Shown piece after piece: positions 37,889 to 44,106 of a stretch of 44,106 nt of DNA (positions within the stretch are counted from its first letter, which is position 1; each line of letters opens with the position of its first letter). Source of the stretch: Klebsiella pneumoniae (lineage in GTDB: Bacteria; Pseudomonadota; Gammaproteobacteria; Eutrophobiales; Eutrophobiaceae); NCBI GenBank assembly GCA_945870865.1, contig CAMBTO010000009.1:1-44106 (forward strand). Reading direction: 5' to 3'. The notes under the pieces were generated by a model that was given only the letters and a program-made list of their open reading frames with translations, searched no databases and was not told the DNA's origin. Position numbers and translations under genes: made by a program.

Positions 37889-37915
37889 AAAACTGCTGAT
37901 TCGCTCAGCAGTTTT
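37889..37915 (-). terminator. Rho-independent terminator after PEP-CTERM gene
   Basis: AAAACTGCTGA and TCAGCAGTTTT form an 11-bp perfect stem with a 5-nt loop (TTCGC). On the minus strand the stem ends in TTTT and is followed by ATCTTTATC. It lies about 90 bp past the PEP-CTERM stop and 18 bp before the flavoprotein start. Confidence 0.75.
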
Positions 37916-38006
37916 ATTGAGATATGAACTTTTTTAGCGGACGTTCACCGTTAGCTTGAACCAGGGGCGTTTATGCTTGCTGGACAGTAACGTGTGTTGT
38001 CCTCGA

Positions 38007-38576
38007 CTATGCCTCCCGCTTCCTGCGGCGAGGCGCAAAACCCAGCATCGAAATGCCCGCGAGCATCAACCCCAGTGAGCCTGGTTCCGGTACAGAAGCA
38101 TGACCAAAGTCCAGGGTTGCTGTCAGGTATATGCTCGGGTCGAAAGACAGCCCCTTCCAGTCGAACATTACATAATCACTACCGAAAGCAAGTCTGGACG
38201 AATCCCACCCGACCATATTGCGACTAACGAAAACGTTTTGCAGGACATAACCGCTGCTGTCGTTAAGGCCAGAGACGACCAAACCATTAAAACTCAAGGG
38301 CACTGAACTACAATCAAAGGGCCAGGTGGCCACACACGACATCGTTTCTGCCGCCCACGTAGCCGAAACGGGGAGGTAATCAAAGGTGACATAGATGCTG
38401 TCCGCTTCAACGTTTATCTGGTATGCATAGGGATAGAACCAATAGAAAGTATAGATATCTGAAGTGCCAACCACTACGGGGAAGGAAGCTGGTGGCGGCG
38501 CACCCATCATCGGTCCTTCGTGACCTACTGTCACGGTATCGCCGACCAGCGTCGCGTTGGCCGTTCCAGCCCACAT
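38007..38576 (-). CDS. PEP-CTERM sorting domain protein, start region frameshifted
   Basis: Secreted protein with a C-terminal PEP-CTERM tag: VPEPGSLGLMLAGISMLGF then RRRKR, the signal that EpsH/exosortase cleaves. The 160-residue body is rich in aromatic and small residues, with no domain recognised. The ATG at 38576 lies in the middle of a signal peptide: the same frame upstream reads AGSITAALWIACTMWAGTANA but meets a TGA with no start codon. An ATG at 38622 with a good GGAG 7 nt before it is one frame off; deleting one T of the following ATT would give MIAGSITAALWIAC. So a single-base insertion, or sequence error, probably separates the start from the body. The 38623-38732 gap upstream shows no other gene. 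Confidence 0.75.
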   Translation of the reverse strand: MWAGTANATLVGDTVTVGHEGPMMGAPPPASFPVVVGTSDIYTFYWFYPYAYQINVEADSIYVTFDYLPVSATWAAETMSCVATWPFDCSSVPLSFNGLVVSGLNDSSGYVLQNVFVSRNMVGWDSSRLAFGSDYVMFDWKGLSFDPSIYLTATLDFGHASVPEPGSLGLMLAGISMLGFAPRRRKREA

Positions 38577-38732
38577 CGTGCATGCAATCCATAAAGCAGC
38601 CGTAATAGAGCCTGCTAATCATGCTACAACTCCGAAAGATTCGTGGTGGCCAGCTTTCACTCTGTTCACAGATGCCTACTGATAGTAATGTATAAGACCA
38701 GTTTTAGTATCATTTGTGGTCTAGGAAATAAC

Positions 38733-38746
38733 TTGAGCTAGATCAA
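38733..38746. promoter_or_regulatory. FNR/ANR-like box
   Basis: TTGAG-CTAG-ATCAA matches the FNR consensus TTGAT-N4-ATCAA at 9 of 10 positions. It lies 37-50 nt upstream of the putative start of the small exported gene. It may control the peptide-hydrolase pair according to oxygen, but no clear -10 box was identified, so this remains a motif match. Confidence 0.4.
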
Positions 38747-38818
38747 ACAATCCCTATATTTCAATAATAAGGAGTAAAACGACTGAGAAATCCAGTCAGT
38801 CAAAGATCCCTCGAAAAC

Positions 38819-38974
38819 ATGTTCCTGACGTTTTCTACGGCCTCCATCCTTGTAGGCGTCGGCTACGCATGGGATGACAAACCGGGACACCACCAAAACT
38901 TCTCGTTAATTGACAATAATACGTACATCCGGGAAACTCATTGGCAGATTTATATGAATGGGGAGTGCTCGTGA
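38819..38974 (+). CDS. Small exported peptide coupled to hydrolase gene
   Basis: ATG 38819 opens a 51-residue frame starting MFLTFSTASILVGVGYAWDD, a signal-peptide-like segment with cleavage likely after GYA. The remainder is short and polar (HHQNFSLIDNNTYIRETHWQ), with one cysteine, and ends ECS. The ribosome-binding site AAGGAG (38769-38774) is 8 nt from a CTG at 38783 in the same frame, so a 63-residue form starting RNPVSQRSLEN with a CTG start is possible. The stop TGA overlaps the GTG start of the hydrolase by 4 nt (GTGA), good evidence that this is translated. No family recognised. Confidence 0.5.
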   Translation: MFLTFSTASILVGVGYAWDDKPGHHQNFSLIDNNTYIRETHWQIYMNGECS

Positions 38975-40911
38975 TCAAATATCAAAATGTCGACATTTAT
39001 AGACTGCGTCAGCAGCTATTAAGGTCTGTGTTGCCTTGTGCAAGTATGTTCATTGCCAGCCTGTTTACCGGCAATTTGATGGCACAGGAGGGTTGTAAAT
39101 ACCTGGAGCAGTACATGGCGCCGACGGAGATGCCGGAAGATGACTGGAACTCGGCGATGGCCGGTCCACGGCCGGGAGAGGTGGAGCAACGGATGGTGGG
39201 TCCGGAAGGATGCAGCATCGTCGAAGAGAAGATTATTAAAAATGCACACGGTGTCGCCTATCGCCACATAACAATGGCGATCCACGGCACGGTCTTTGGC
39301 TATATGCCGAGAAACTCTCGCTTGCTGCCCCCGATTGGTACGGGTGTCGATGGCGAGGGCCGCGAGAACACGTTTGATGATCAGGTGTTTATCATGCAGG
39401 CCAGGGGCAATATGGGGCCCTACGTGCCAGGTGTGGCGCGTTATCGCTATGCCGAGAAGACACCTTCGAGTGTCGAGATCCTGATCCCGCAGAATGCGGC
39501 CGACTGGAACGGTAATATGTGGGTGCTGGTACACGGTGCGTCGCGCTATCCTGCGTTGCAATTTTTTCCGCGCGAACCGGGCAAGTTTAACCGCTATACC
39601 GAGGCAAGTGAGTCAGCCGGTGCATTGATGGATATGGGTTCGGCTGTAATCTGGACCCGACGCGACGCGACCGGCAATGATGAAGACCTGGTCAAGACGA
39701 CTGATCCGGTATCGAACACTGTACTGCTGGACGACGGTACCGAAATGGGTGTGACGGGCACTGCGGTGATGGGTCTGAATAACAACCTCGGGCTGATCCG
39801 CGATTACACGGTGATCAGCCGCAATTACGTGATCGAGCAACTGGGCAAACCACCCGAGTATCTGTTCTTCCGCGGACATTCCGCCGGGGGTGCTTCTGGC
39901 CGGGCGTTTTTGATCGTGCGTGGTATGAACACCGATCACGCCGGCAAGAAACTGTTCGACGGTTTTTTTCTTGACGACAGTGCCGGTGGGCGTGGTGCAC
40001 CCACCTATTTCTGGGATGCGACCGTGGTCGATGAGACCGGTGCATTCCGGCTGCAACCAACCGAAACCGATCAGCTCAGTTTTGATGCGAACCAGCGTCG
40101 TTTCATGAGCCCCGTTATTGAGGTGATACATGCGGCCTACGCCGGGGGCAATACCTCGACCGTGCCGCAGATCTTCGAGCGGGTATATCCGACCTATGCC
40201 AACTACAAGCGCGAGAACGCCCGCCTGAATATCGAGAAGGGTCTCGGTGATATCTGGAAGTCGTATGAGATTGCCGATGTCAGCCATGCCGACGCGACCG
40301 CCGAGGCCAAACGTTATCCCGAACTTGCGAAAGACATGATCGATATCGGCGGTGTGGCCATTGCGCTTGAACAGGCACTGGTAGACTGGGTAAGAACTGG
40401 CAAGAAACCGCCCGAGACCCGCGTCGACGCCGTTGATGTGTGGGATGTGGACGATAAGGCCGGTCCGGCGATTCAGATGCCCGAAACTGCCTGCCCACGC
40501 GGCGTATTCCGCACCTATATGAACCGCCCGGACGGTACCGCCGTCGGTTCAAGCCCGGCGCTGTTCGTCCCGTTCCTCACCGAGCTGCGTCCGCAGATCA
40601 ATGCAAACCAGGATCCCCCGCCTGGTTTTAAGGACGAGTGGCTGGAGCCGCTCAACCGCGAAGGTTACCTGGTAGACATGACCGACAGCGGTCAACGCGA
40701 TACCCGCCCGACGATCGAGCAGGTCTGGCACCAGCGATACCGTGAAGGGGAAAAGACCGGTGTTTTGCGCCCCTATGAAAACCTGACCCGTAAGCGTTAC
40801 GTCGAGTGTGTCTCTGGCGTAGTCACCGCGTTACACACTGACGGTCTGCTGACCCCCGAGGCGAAGCTGTGGTATATCGAGAAGGCGAAGACCGATGTGA
40901 TTGGGGAGTAA
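38971..40911 (+). CDS. Secreted alpha/beta hydrolase (Abhydrolase_10-like)
   Basis: 646 residues from GTG 38971, chosen because GGGGAG lies 5 nt before it and it overlaps the upstream stop; an earlier in-frame TTG (38941) adds 10 residues without support. A signal peptide (about 1-38, cleaved near NLMA-QE) precedes an alpha/beta hydrolase domain with the oxyanion strand WVLVHGASRYP and the nucleophile elbow GHSAGG (S304). The C-terminal 200 residues contain TACPRGVFRTYM. The type is often annotated as an alpha/beta hydrolase domain protein or tannase-like esterase. A carboxylic ester substrate is likely; phthalate or another aromatic ester is a guess from the neighbouring decarboxylase and Rieske genes. 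It converges with the next gene, 17 bp apart. Confidence 0.75.
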   Translation: MIKYQNVDIYRLRQQLLRSVLPCASMFIASLFTGNLMAQEGCKYLEQYMAPTEMPEDDWNSAMAGPRPGEVEQRMVGPEGCSIVEEKIIKNAHGVAYRHITMAIHGTVFGYMPRNSRLLPPIGTGVDGEGRENTFDDQVFIMQARGNMGPYVPGVARYRYAEKTPSSVEILIPQNAADWNGNMWVLVHGASRYPALQFFPREPGKFNRYTEASESAGALMDMGSAVIWTRRDATGNDEDLVKTTDPVSNTVLLDDGTEMGVTGTAVMGLNNNLGLIRDYTVISRNYVIEQLGKPPEYLFFRGHSAGGASGRAFLIVRGMNTDHAGKKLFDGFFLDDSAGGRGAPTYFWDATVVDETGAFRLQPTETDQLSFDANQRRFMSPVIEVIHAAYAGGNTSTVPQIFERVYPTYANYKRENARLNIEKGLGDIWKSYEIADVSHADATAEAKRYPELAKDMIDIGGVAIALEQALVDWVRTGKKPPETRVDAVDVWDVDDKAGPAIQMPETACPRGVFRTYMNRPDGTAVGSSPALFVPFLTELRPQINANQDPPPGFKDEWLEPLNREGYLVDMTDSGQRDTRPTIEQVWHQRYREGEKTGVLRPYENLTRKRYVECVSGVVTALHTDGLLTPEAKLWYIEKAKTDVIGE

Positions 40912-40928
40912 AGAAAATAATATCTGAA

Positions 40929-41918
40929 TCAGCCGGATGTATGAGCCGGCAAATCCAGAAACAACTCGTCGGCGCGAACGGCACGCGGGGCAAGGCCTTG
41001 CTCGTGCACGTAGCGACCGACGGCGTCTATCGTCGCGCGATTAGGCGCGAGACCATAGGCCCAATAGTCCTTGCCGAGTACGCGCCAGGCCTCTTCGACA
41101 TGATCGATCAGCCAGGGCAATGTAAGGTGTAGCGCGTCGGTGTCGTATAACTGCTCGGTGGCAACATCTCTGGCCTCGCAGAATGCTTTGAACATACTGG
41201 CGGCCACCCAGGGATGGGCCTGATGGATGTCCTCACGCAACACTATAGTGTGCATGATCGGGAAGATGCCAGTACGCCGGTAATAGTCCTGCTCAAACGT
41301 CTTGAAATCGGGGAACAGTCTTTTGATATGCGGCGAACCCTGCAGGAATATAGAGGGCAGGTAGATTGAGAACAAGGCATCCAGCTCGCCATCGAGCAAC
41401 ATCTGCTCCAGTGTCTGTCCCACCTTTACAAATTCGATCTGAATTTCAGGCGGTAATTCAAACGGTATTAGTGGTGACTGTGTCGGTGTGGTAAGGCCTC
41501 CCATAAACCAGTGCATATCGGAACTGGTGACGCCGTATTCATCCTTCAGCATTCCCTTGATGTAGGTTGCGGCAGTAGAGCCATACTGGGTGGTGCCGAC
41601 ACGTTTACCTATCAAGTCACGCGGCTCATGGATGCCGGCATCGGCACGCACATAGATACAGGAATGACGAAAGAAGCGTGACACCGGGACCGGGATGGCG
41701 ATGAAGGGGCAGTTACCCCGCGCCTTCATCGCGGCATAAGACGCGAGTGACAACTCTGAAATATCAAACTCCTGATGGTCAAGCATACGCGGAAACATGA
41801 CACGGGGGCGCAGTACCTGAATATCCAGATCGATACCCTGCGGGCGCACCCGACCATCTATCAATGCGCGGGTACGGTCATAATTCCAGAATGCTATCTT
41901 CAACGACAGATTCGACAC
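40929..41918 (-). CDS. 4,5-dihydroxyphthalate decarboxylase-like protein
   Basis: 329 residues of the Pht5/4,5-dihydroxyphthalate decarboxylase group, whose fold is that of periplasmic NMT1-type binding proteins. Visible blocks are KIAFWNYDRTRALIDGRV, FDISELSLASYAAMKARG, PVSRFFRHSCIYV and LIGKRVGTTQYGSTAATYIKGML. There is no signal peptide, which fits a cytosolic enzyme rather than a transporter subunit. In phthalate degraders the enzyme yields protocatechuate, but many relatives act in other or unknown pathways. It diverges from the Rieske gene across about 130 bp of AT-rich DNA and converges on the hydrolase. Confidence 0.8.
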   Translation of the reverse strand: MSNLSLKIAFWNYDRTRALIDGRVRPQGIDLDIQVLRPRVMFPRMLDHQEFDISELSLASYAAMKARGNCPFIAIPVPVSRFFRHSCIYVRADAGIHEPRDLIGKRVGTTQYGSTAATYIKGMLKDEYGVTSSDMHWFMGGLTTPTQSPLIPFELPPEIQIEFVKVGQTLEQMLLDGELDALFSIYLPSIFLQGSPHIKRLFPDFKTFEQDYYRRTGIFPIMHTIVLREDIHQAHPWVAASMFKAFCEARDVATEQLYDTDALHLTLPWLIDHVEEAWRVLGKDYWAYGLAPNRATIDAVGRYVHEQGLAPRAVRADELFLDLPAHTSG

Positions 41919-42047
41919 AGTTTCCTCACAGTTTTAAAGGTATATCATAAATTAAACAATAATATTATCATCTCCGGCATGAATTAATTTATGCGATTTC
42001 TGGTCTGCTCGCGGGATCGGGACGCTGGAATGTGTGGAGCGCTTTTA

Positions 42048-43316
42048 ATGTATATCGTTGACGACCCGGACCGTAAGACATTCCTGCTGGACCGCATCGC
42101 TTATGTGTCTGAAGACATACTCGAACAAGAGATCAGCCGCATCTTCAACCGCTGCTGGATCTATGTCGGTCATTCCTCGGAACTGAAACAGCCGGGGGAT
42201 TTCCTGTCACGCAATGTCGCCGGGCGACCGGTGATATTCTGCCGCAGCCCGTCTGACGAGATACGCTGTTTTTTCAATACCTGCCGTCACCGTGGTGCGG
42301 TCGTGTGCACTGAGCGTGCGGGTAATACACGCCTGTTTCGTTGTATCTACCATGGATGGTCGTATGCGACTGACGGGCGGCTCGTGGGTCTGCCCGGTGA
42401 TGATGCCTACGCCGGAGACTTTGATCGGAACACACTCGGCCTGCGCAGCCCGGCGCGCTTCGAGAACTATCGCGACTTCTGGTTTATGTGCCTGAATCCT
42501 GACGCTCCGTCGCTCATGGATTATCTCGCAGAGGCGACCGCCTATATCGATCTCGTCATTGATCAGTCACCGTCCGGCAAGATGGAGATCATCTCCGGCA
42601 CACAGGAATATGATGTAGCCGCCAACTGGAAAATGATGGTTGAGAACAGCGTCGATGATTATCATCTGCCCACCACACACTCCACCTGGCTGAAATTCAT
42701 GGTCAATTCCGGCGTGACGCTTCAGGCACCAACAGCAAAAGGTCAGGTGCTGCCCAGTCATGGCCTCGCTATCTCACTCGGCAACGGTCATTTCACTACC
42801 GACAACAAGAATTTTCGGGGCAGACCGGTCGCTGCATGGATACCCCTGTATGGGGATGAGGCCAGATCGCAGATTGCGGCGATACGTGAGGAACTGGTGC
42901 AAAGACTCGGGGCCGAGCGGGCCCAACGCGTGGCTGACACGAACCGTAATCTGGTCATTTTCCCGAATCTGGTCATTAATGATGGCTCGTCTGTCACTGT
43001 CCGCACGTTTTTTCCGAATGGCGCCGGAAAGATGCATGTAACAGCCTGGGCCCTTGGCACCGCCGAGGAAGACGAGGCGGCACGGGCACGCCGTCTGGAC
43101 GCCTTCCTGACCTTCTACGGTCCCGGCGGTTTTGCCACACCGGACGATGTCGAGGCGCTGGAACTGGTGCAACAGGGTCTGACAAACTGGCGCGAGGTCC
43201 GCTGGTCGGACATGTCACGCGGCATGGGCAAACCTATTGAGGAACAATTGAACAGTGATGAACACCACCTGCGTACGTTCTGGCGCCACTGGAACGCAAT
43301 GATGAGAACCGAATAA
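42048..43316 (+). CDS. Aromatic ring-hydroxylating dioxygenase, alpha subunit
   Basis: Rieske non-heme iron oxygenase. ATG 42048 gives 422 residues and has GGAG about 9 nt before it; the open frame begins 19 codons earlier without family support. The Rieske centre is C79-x-H81 and C99-x2-H102 (NTCRHRG, CIYHGW). The mononuclear iron site is in ENSVDDYHLPTTHSTW, with H206 and H211. Its length and the adjacent beta subunit place it in the two-subunit (alpha3beta3) benzoate/toluate/biphenyl-type class. No reductase or ferredoxin gene is in the window. The substrate cannot be assigned. Confidence 0.92.
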   Translation: MYIVDDPDRKTFLLDRIAYVSEDILEQEISRIFNRCWIYVGHSSELKQPGDFLSRNVAGRPVIFCRSPSDEIRCFFNTCRHRGAVVCTERAGNTRLFRCIYHGWSYATDGRLVGLPGDDAYAGDFDRNTLGLRSPARFENYRDFWFMCLNPDAPSLMDYLAEATAYIDLVIDQSPSGKMEIISGTQEYDVAANWKMMVENSVDDYHLPTTHSTWLKFMVNSGVTLQAPTAKGQVLPSHGLAISLGNGHFTTDNKNFRGRPVAAWIPLYGDEARSQIAAIREELVQRLGAERAQRVADTNRNLVIFPNLVINDGSSVTVRTFFPNGAGKMHVTAWALGTAEEDEAARARRLDAFLTFYGPGGFATPDDVEALELVQQGLTNWREVRWSDMSRGMGKPIEEQLNSDEHHLRTFWRHWNAMMRTE

Positions 43317-43813
43317 TGGTCGACCTGGCACAGAATGTCCGCTACGAGGACGTGCAGAATTTTCTCTATCACGAGGCCGCGCTGCTGGACGAGTGGCGAC
43401 TGAACGAATGGGAGGCGCTGCTAACCGAAGACGCGACCTATTACATCCCGCCAAACGACCAGCCCGACGGGGACCCCCGCAATACCCTGTTCACCATTGC
43501 CGATAATCGCGAACGCATCCGCCAGCGGGTCATCCGCATCCTTGACCCGAACTGCCATGCCGAGTCACCGCCATCACGCACACGAAGAATGATTAATAAC
43601 ATCAGGATCATAGACCACACTGGCGACGAACTGACCGTGGCCGCGAACTTCGTCTGTTACCGATACCGTCGCCATGAGCGTGTGCGTGAGTATGTCGGTG
43701 CATTCCGGTATCGACTGATATGTGTGGACGACTCGTTCCGCATCCGCGAGCGCCGCGTGCTCATTGATGCCCATGAACTCGGCTCACTCGGATCCGTCAG
43801 CTTCATCCTGTAG
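43316..43813 (+). CDS. Aromatic ring-hydroxylating dioxygenase, beta subunit
   Basis: 165 residues of the structural beta subunit that caps the alpha trimer; a SnoaL/NTF2-like cone fold. Recognised by FLYHEAALLDEWRLNEWEALLTEDATYYIP near the N-terminus and by the VCYRYRRHERVREYVGAFRYRL and FRIRERRVLIDAHELG segments near the end. The ATG shares one base with the alpha-subunit stop, so the two are coupled and made in equal amounts. Nothing that I recognise lies in the 125 bp that follow. Confidence 0.92.
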   Translation: MVDLAQNVRYEDVQNFLYHEAALLDEWRLNEWEALLTEDATYYIPPNDQPDGDPRNTLFTIADNRERIRQRVIRILDPNCHAESPPSRTRRMINNIRIIDHTGDELTVAANFVCYRYRRHERVREYVGAFRYRLICVDDSFRIRERRVLIDAHELGSLGSVSFIL

Positions 43814-43938
43814 CTCTATCTGAATTTTTTTGACTGTGACACCTTAAGTAGCTTAAAATAAAACTACAAGTATCTCTTTCATCTACATGGGATTTCTCGT
43901 AGCTGAATGTTCATAACACTCAGGGAAACAGTAGCGCC

Positions 43939-44106
43939 ATGAACACCCAGACTGAGGCTGAAAAGCAAGCTGTCGAAAATGTAGATCCCAGTCGGCTACT
44001 TGTAGGTGGCACCGCCGCTTTGCTCACAGCATGTGGCGGCGGGGGCAGTGGATCTACCCCAGCGCCAGCGCCAGCGCCAACGCCACCGCCATCGCCACCG
44101 ACCGCC
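43939..44106 (+). CDS. Putative lipoprotein, 5' end only
   Basis: 56 codons reach the window edge. The N-terminus MNTQTEAEKQAVENVDPSRL is acidic and longer than normal, then GGTAALLTACGGGGSG gives a lipobox (LLTAC) with the glycine run typical of surface lipoproteins. A (Pro-Ala) and Pro-rich linker follows (from TPAPAPAP). DUF1800-type proteins often start in this way, but the family cannot be decided from this piece. The AGGGA ribosome-binding site is about 12 nt upstream. The true function lies outside the window. Confidence 0.6.
   Translation, partial: MNTQTEAEKQAVENVDPSRLLVGGTAALLTACGGGGSGSTPAPAPAPTPPPSPPTA

Noticed and set aside
40929-41918. Possibility that the Pht5-like protein is a periplasmic ABC transporter binding protein.
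   Set aside because: No signal peptide and no permease or ATPase gene nearby; the sequence starts directly with the domain, as in the decarboxylase group.
1-44106. CRISPR arrays, integrases, transposases, toxin-antitoxin or restriction genes.
   Set aside because: None recognised; no regularly spaced direct repeats and no such protein families in any frame.

Overview
The window looks like a chromosomal stretch of a gammaproteobacterium. Four things point there: the zapA / 6S RNA / ygfB-pepP-ubiH-ubiI arrangement also found in Escherichia coli, the enterobacterial-type SpeD, HspQ, and an SAH riboswitch ahead of ahcY. A PEP-CTERM protein, a proteobacterial 'ferrooxidans-type' GshA, class I aldolase in a tkt-gap-pgk-pyk-fba cluster and an AlgZ/AlgR-like pair suggest an environmental, possibly Chromatiales-like lineage rather than an enteric one. 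That placement is inference. I see no phage, plasmid, intact IS or CRISPR array.

Layout. 1-5050 (minus strand): partial dtd, a broken small membrane gene, rpiA, a nucleotidyltransferase, an MmgE/PrpD protein, an EVE protein, 6S RNA, zapA and a ZapB-like coiled coil. 5227-11389 (plus): ygfB, pepP, ubiH, ubiI and glnS, tightly packed, with a hairpin repeat between pepP and ubiH. 11555-21033: speD, purC, then the minus-strand carbon operon tkt-gap-pgk-pyk-fba and a thioredoxin-fold protein. 21240-25122 (plus): the methyl cycle genes metK, ahcY and metF, with a promoter and SAH riboswitch ahead of ahcY. 25344-31511: a TerB-like gene, hspQ, rsmE, gshA, a damaged LytTR two-component pair and argH. 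31514-36653 (plus): an AsmA protein, an SRPBCC protein, mutY, yggX and tRNA-Phe. 36666-38622 (minus): a flavoprotein and a PEP-CTERM protein. 38733-43813 is an accessory catabolic island: a small exported peptide coupled to a secreted alpha/beta hydrolase, a 4,5-dihydroxyphthalate decarboxylase-like protein and a two-subunit Rieske dioxygenase. A partial lipoprotein gene closes the window.

Most genes are housekeeping. The less ordinary material is: (i) a hairpin element present three times, whose core is shared but whose flanking arms differ between copies while staying self-complementary; (ii) an AlgZ/AlgR-like pair in which the kinase has a premature amber codon and no standard start codon and the regulator lacks about 23 residues of its receiver; (iii) two small genes whose ribosome-binding sites and start codons are one base out of frame with their bodies; and (iv) the hydrolase / decarboxylase / Rieske island with a 51-63 residue leader gene. 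The frame breaks could be true decay or assembly error; reads would decide. I do not see a clearly new defence or other multi-gene system.
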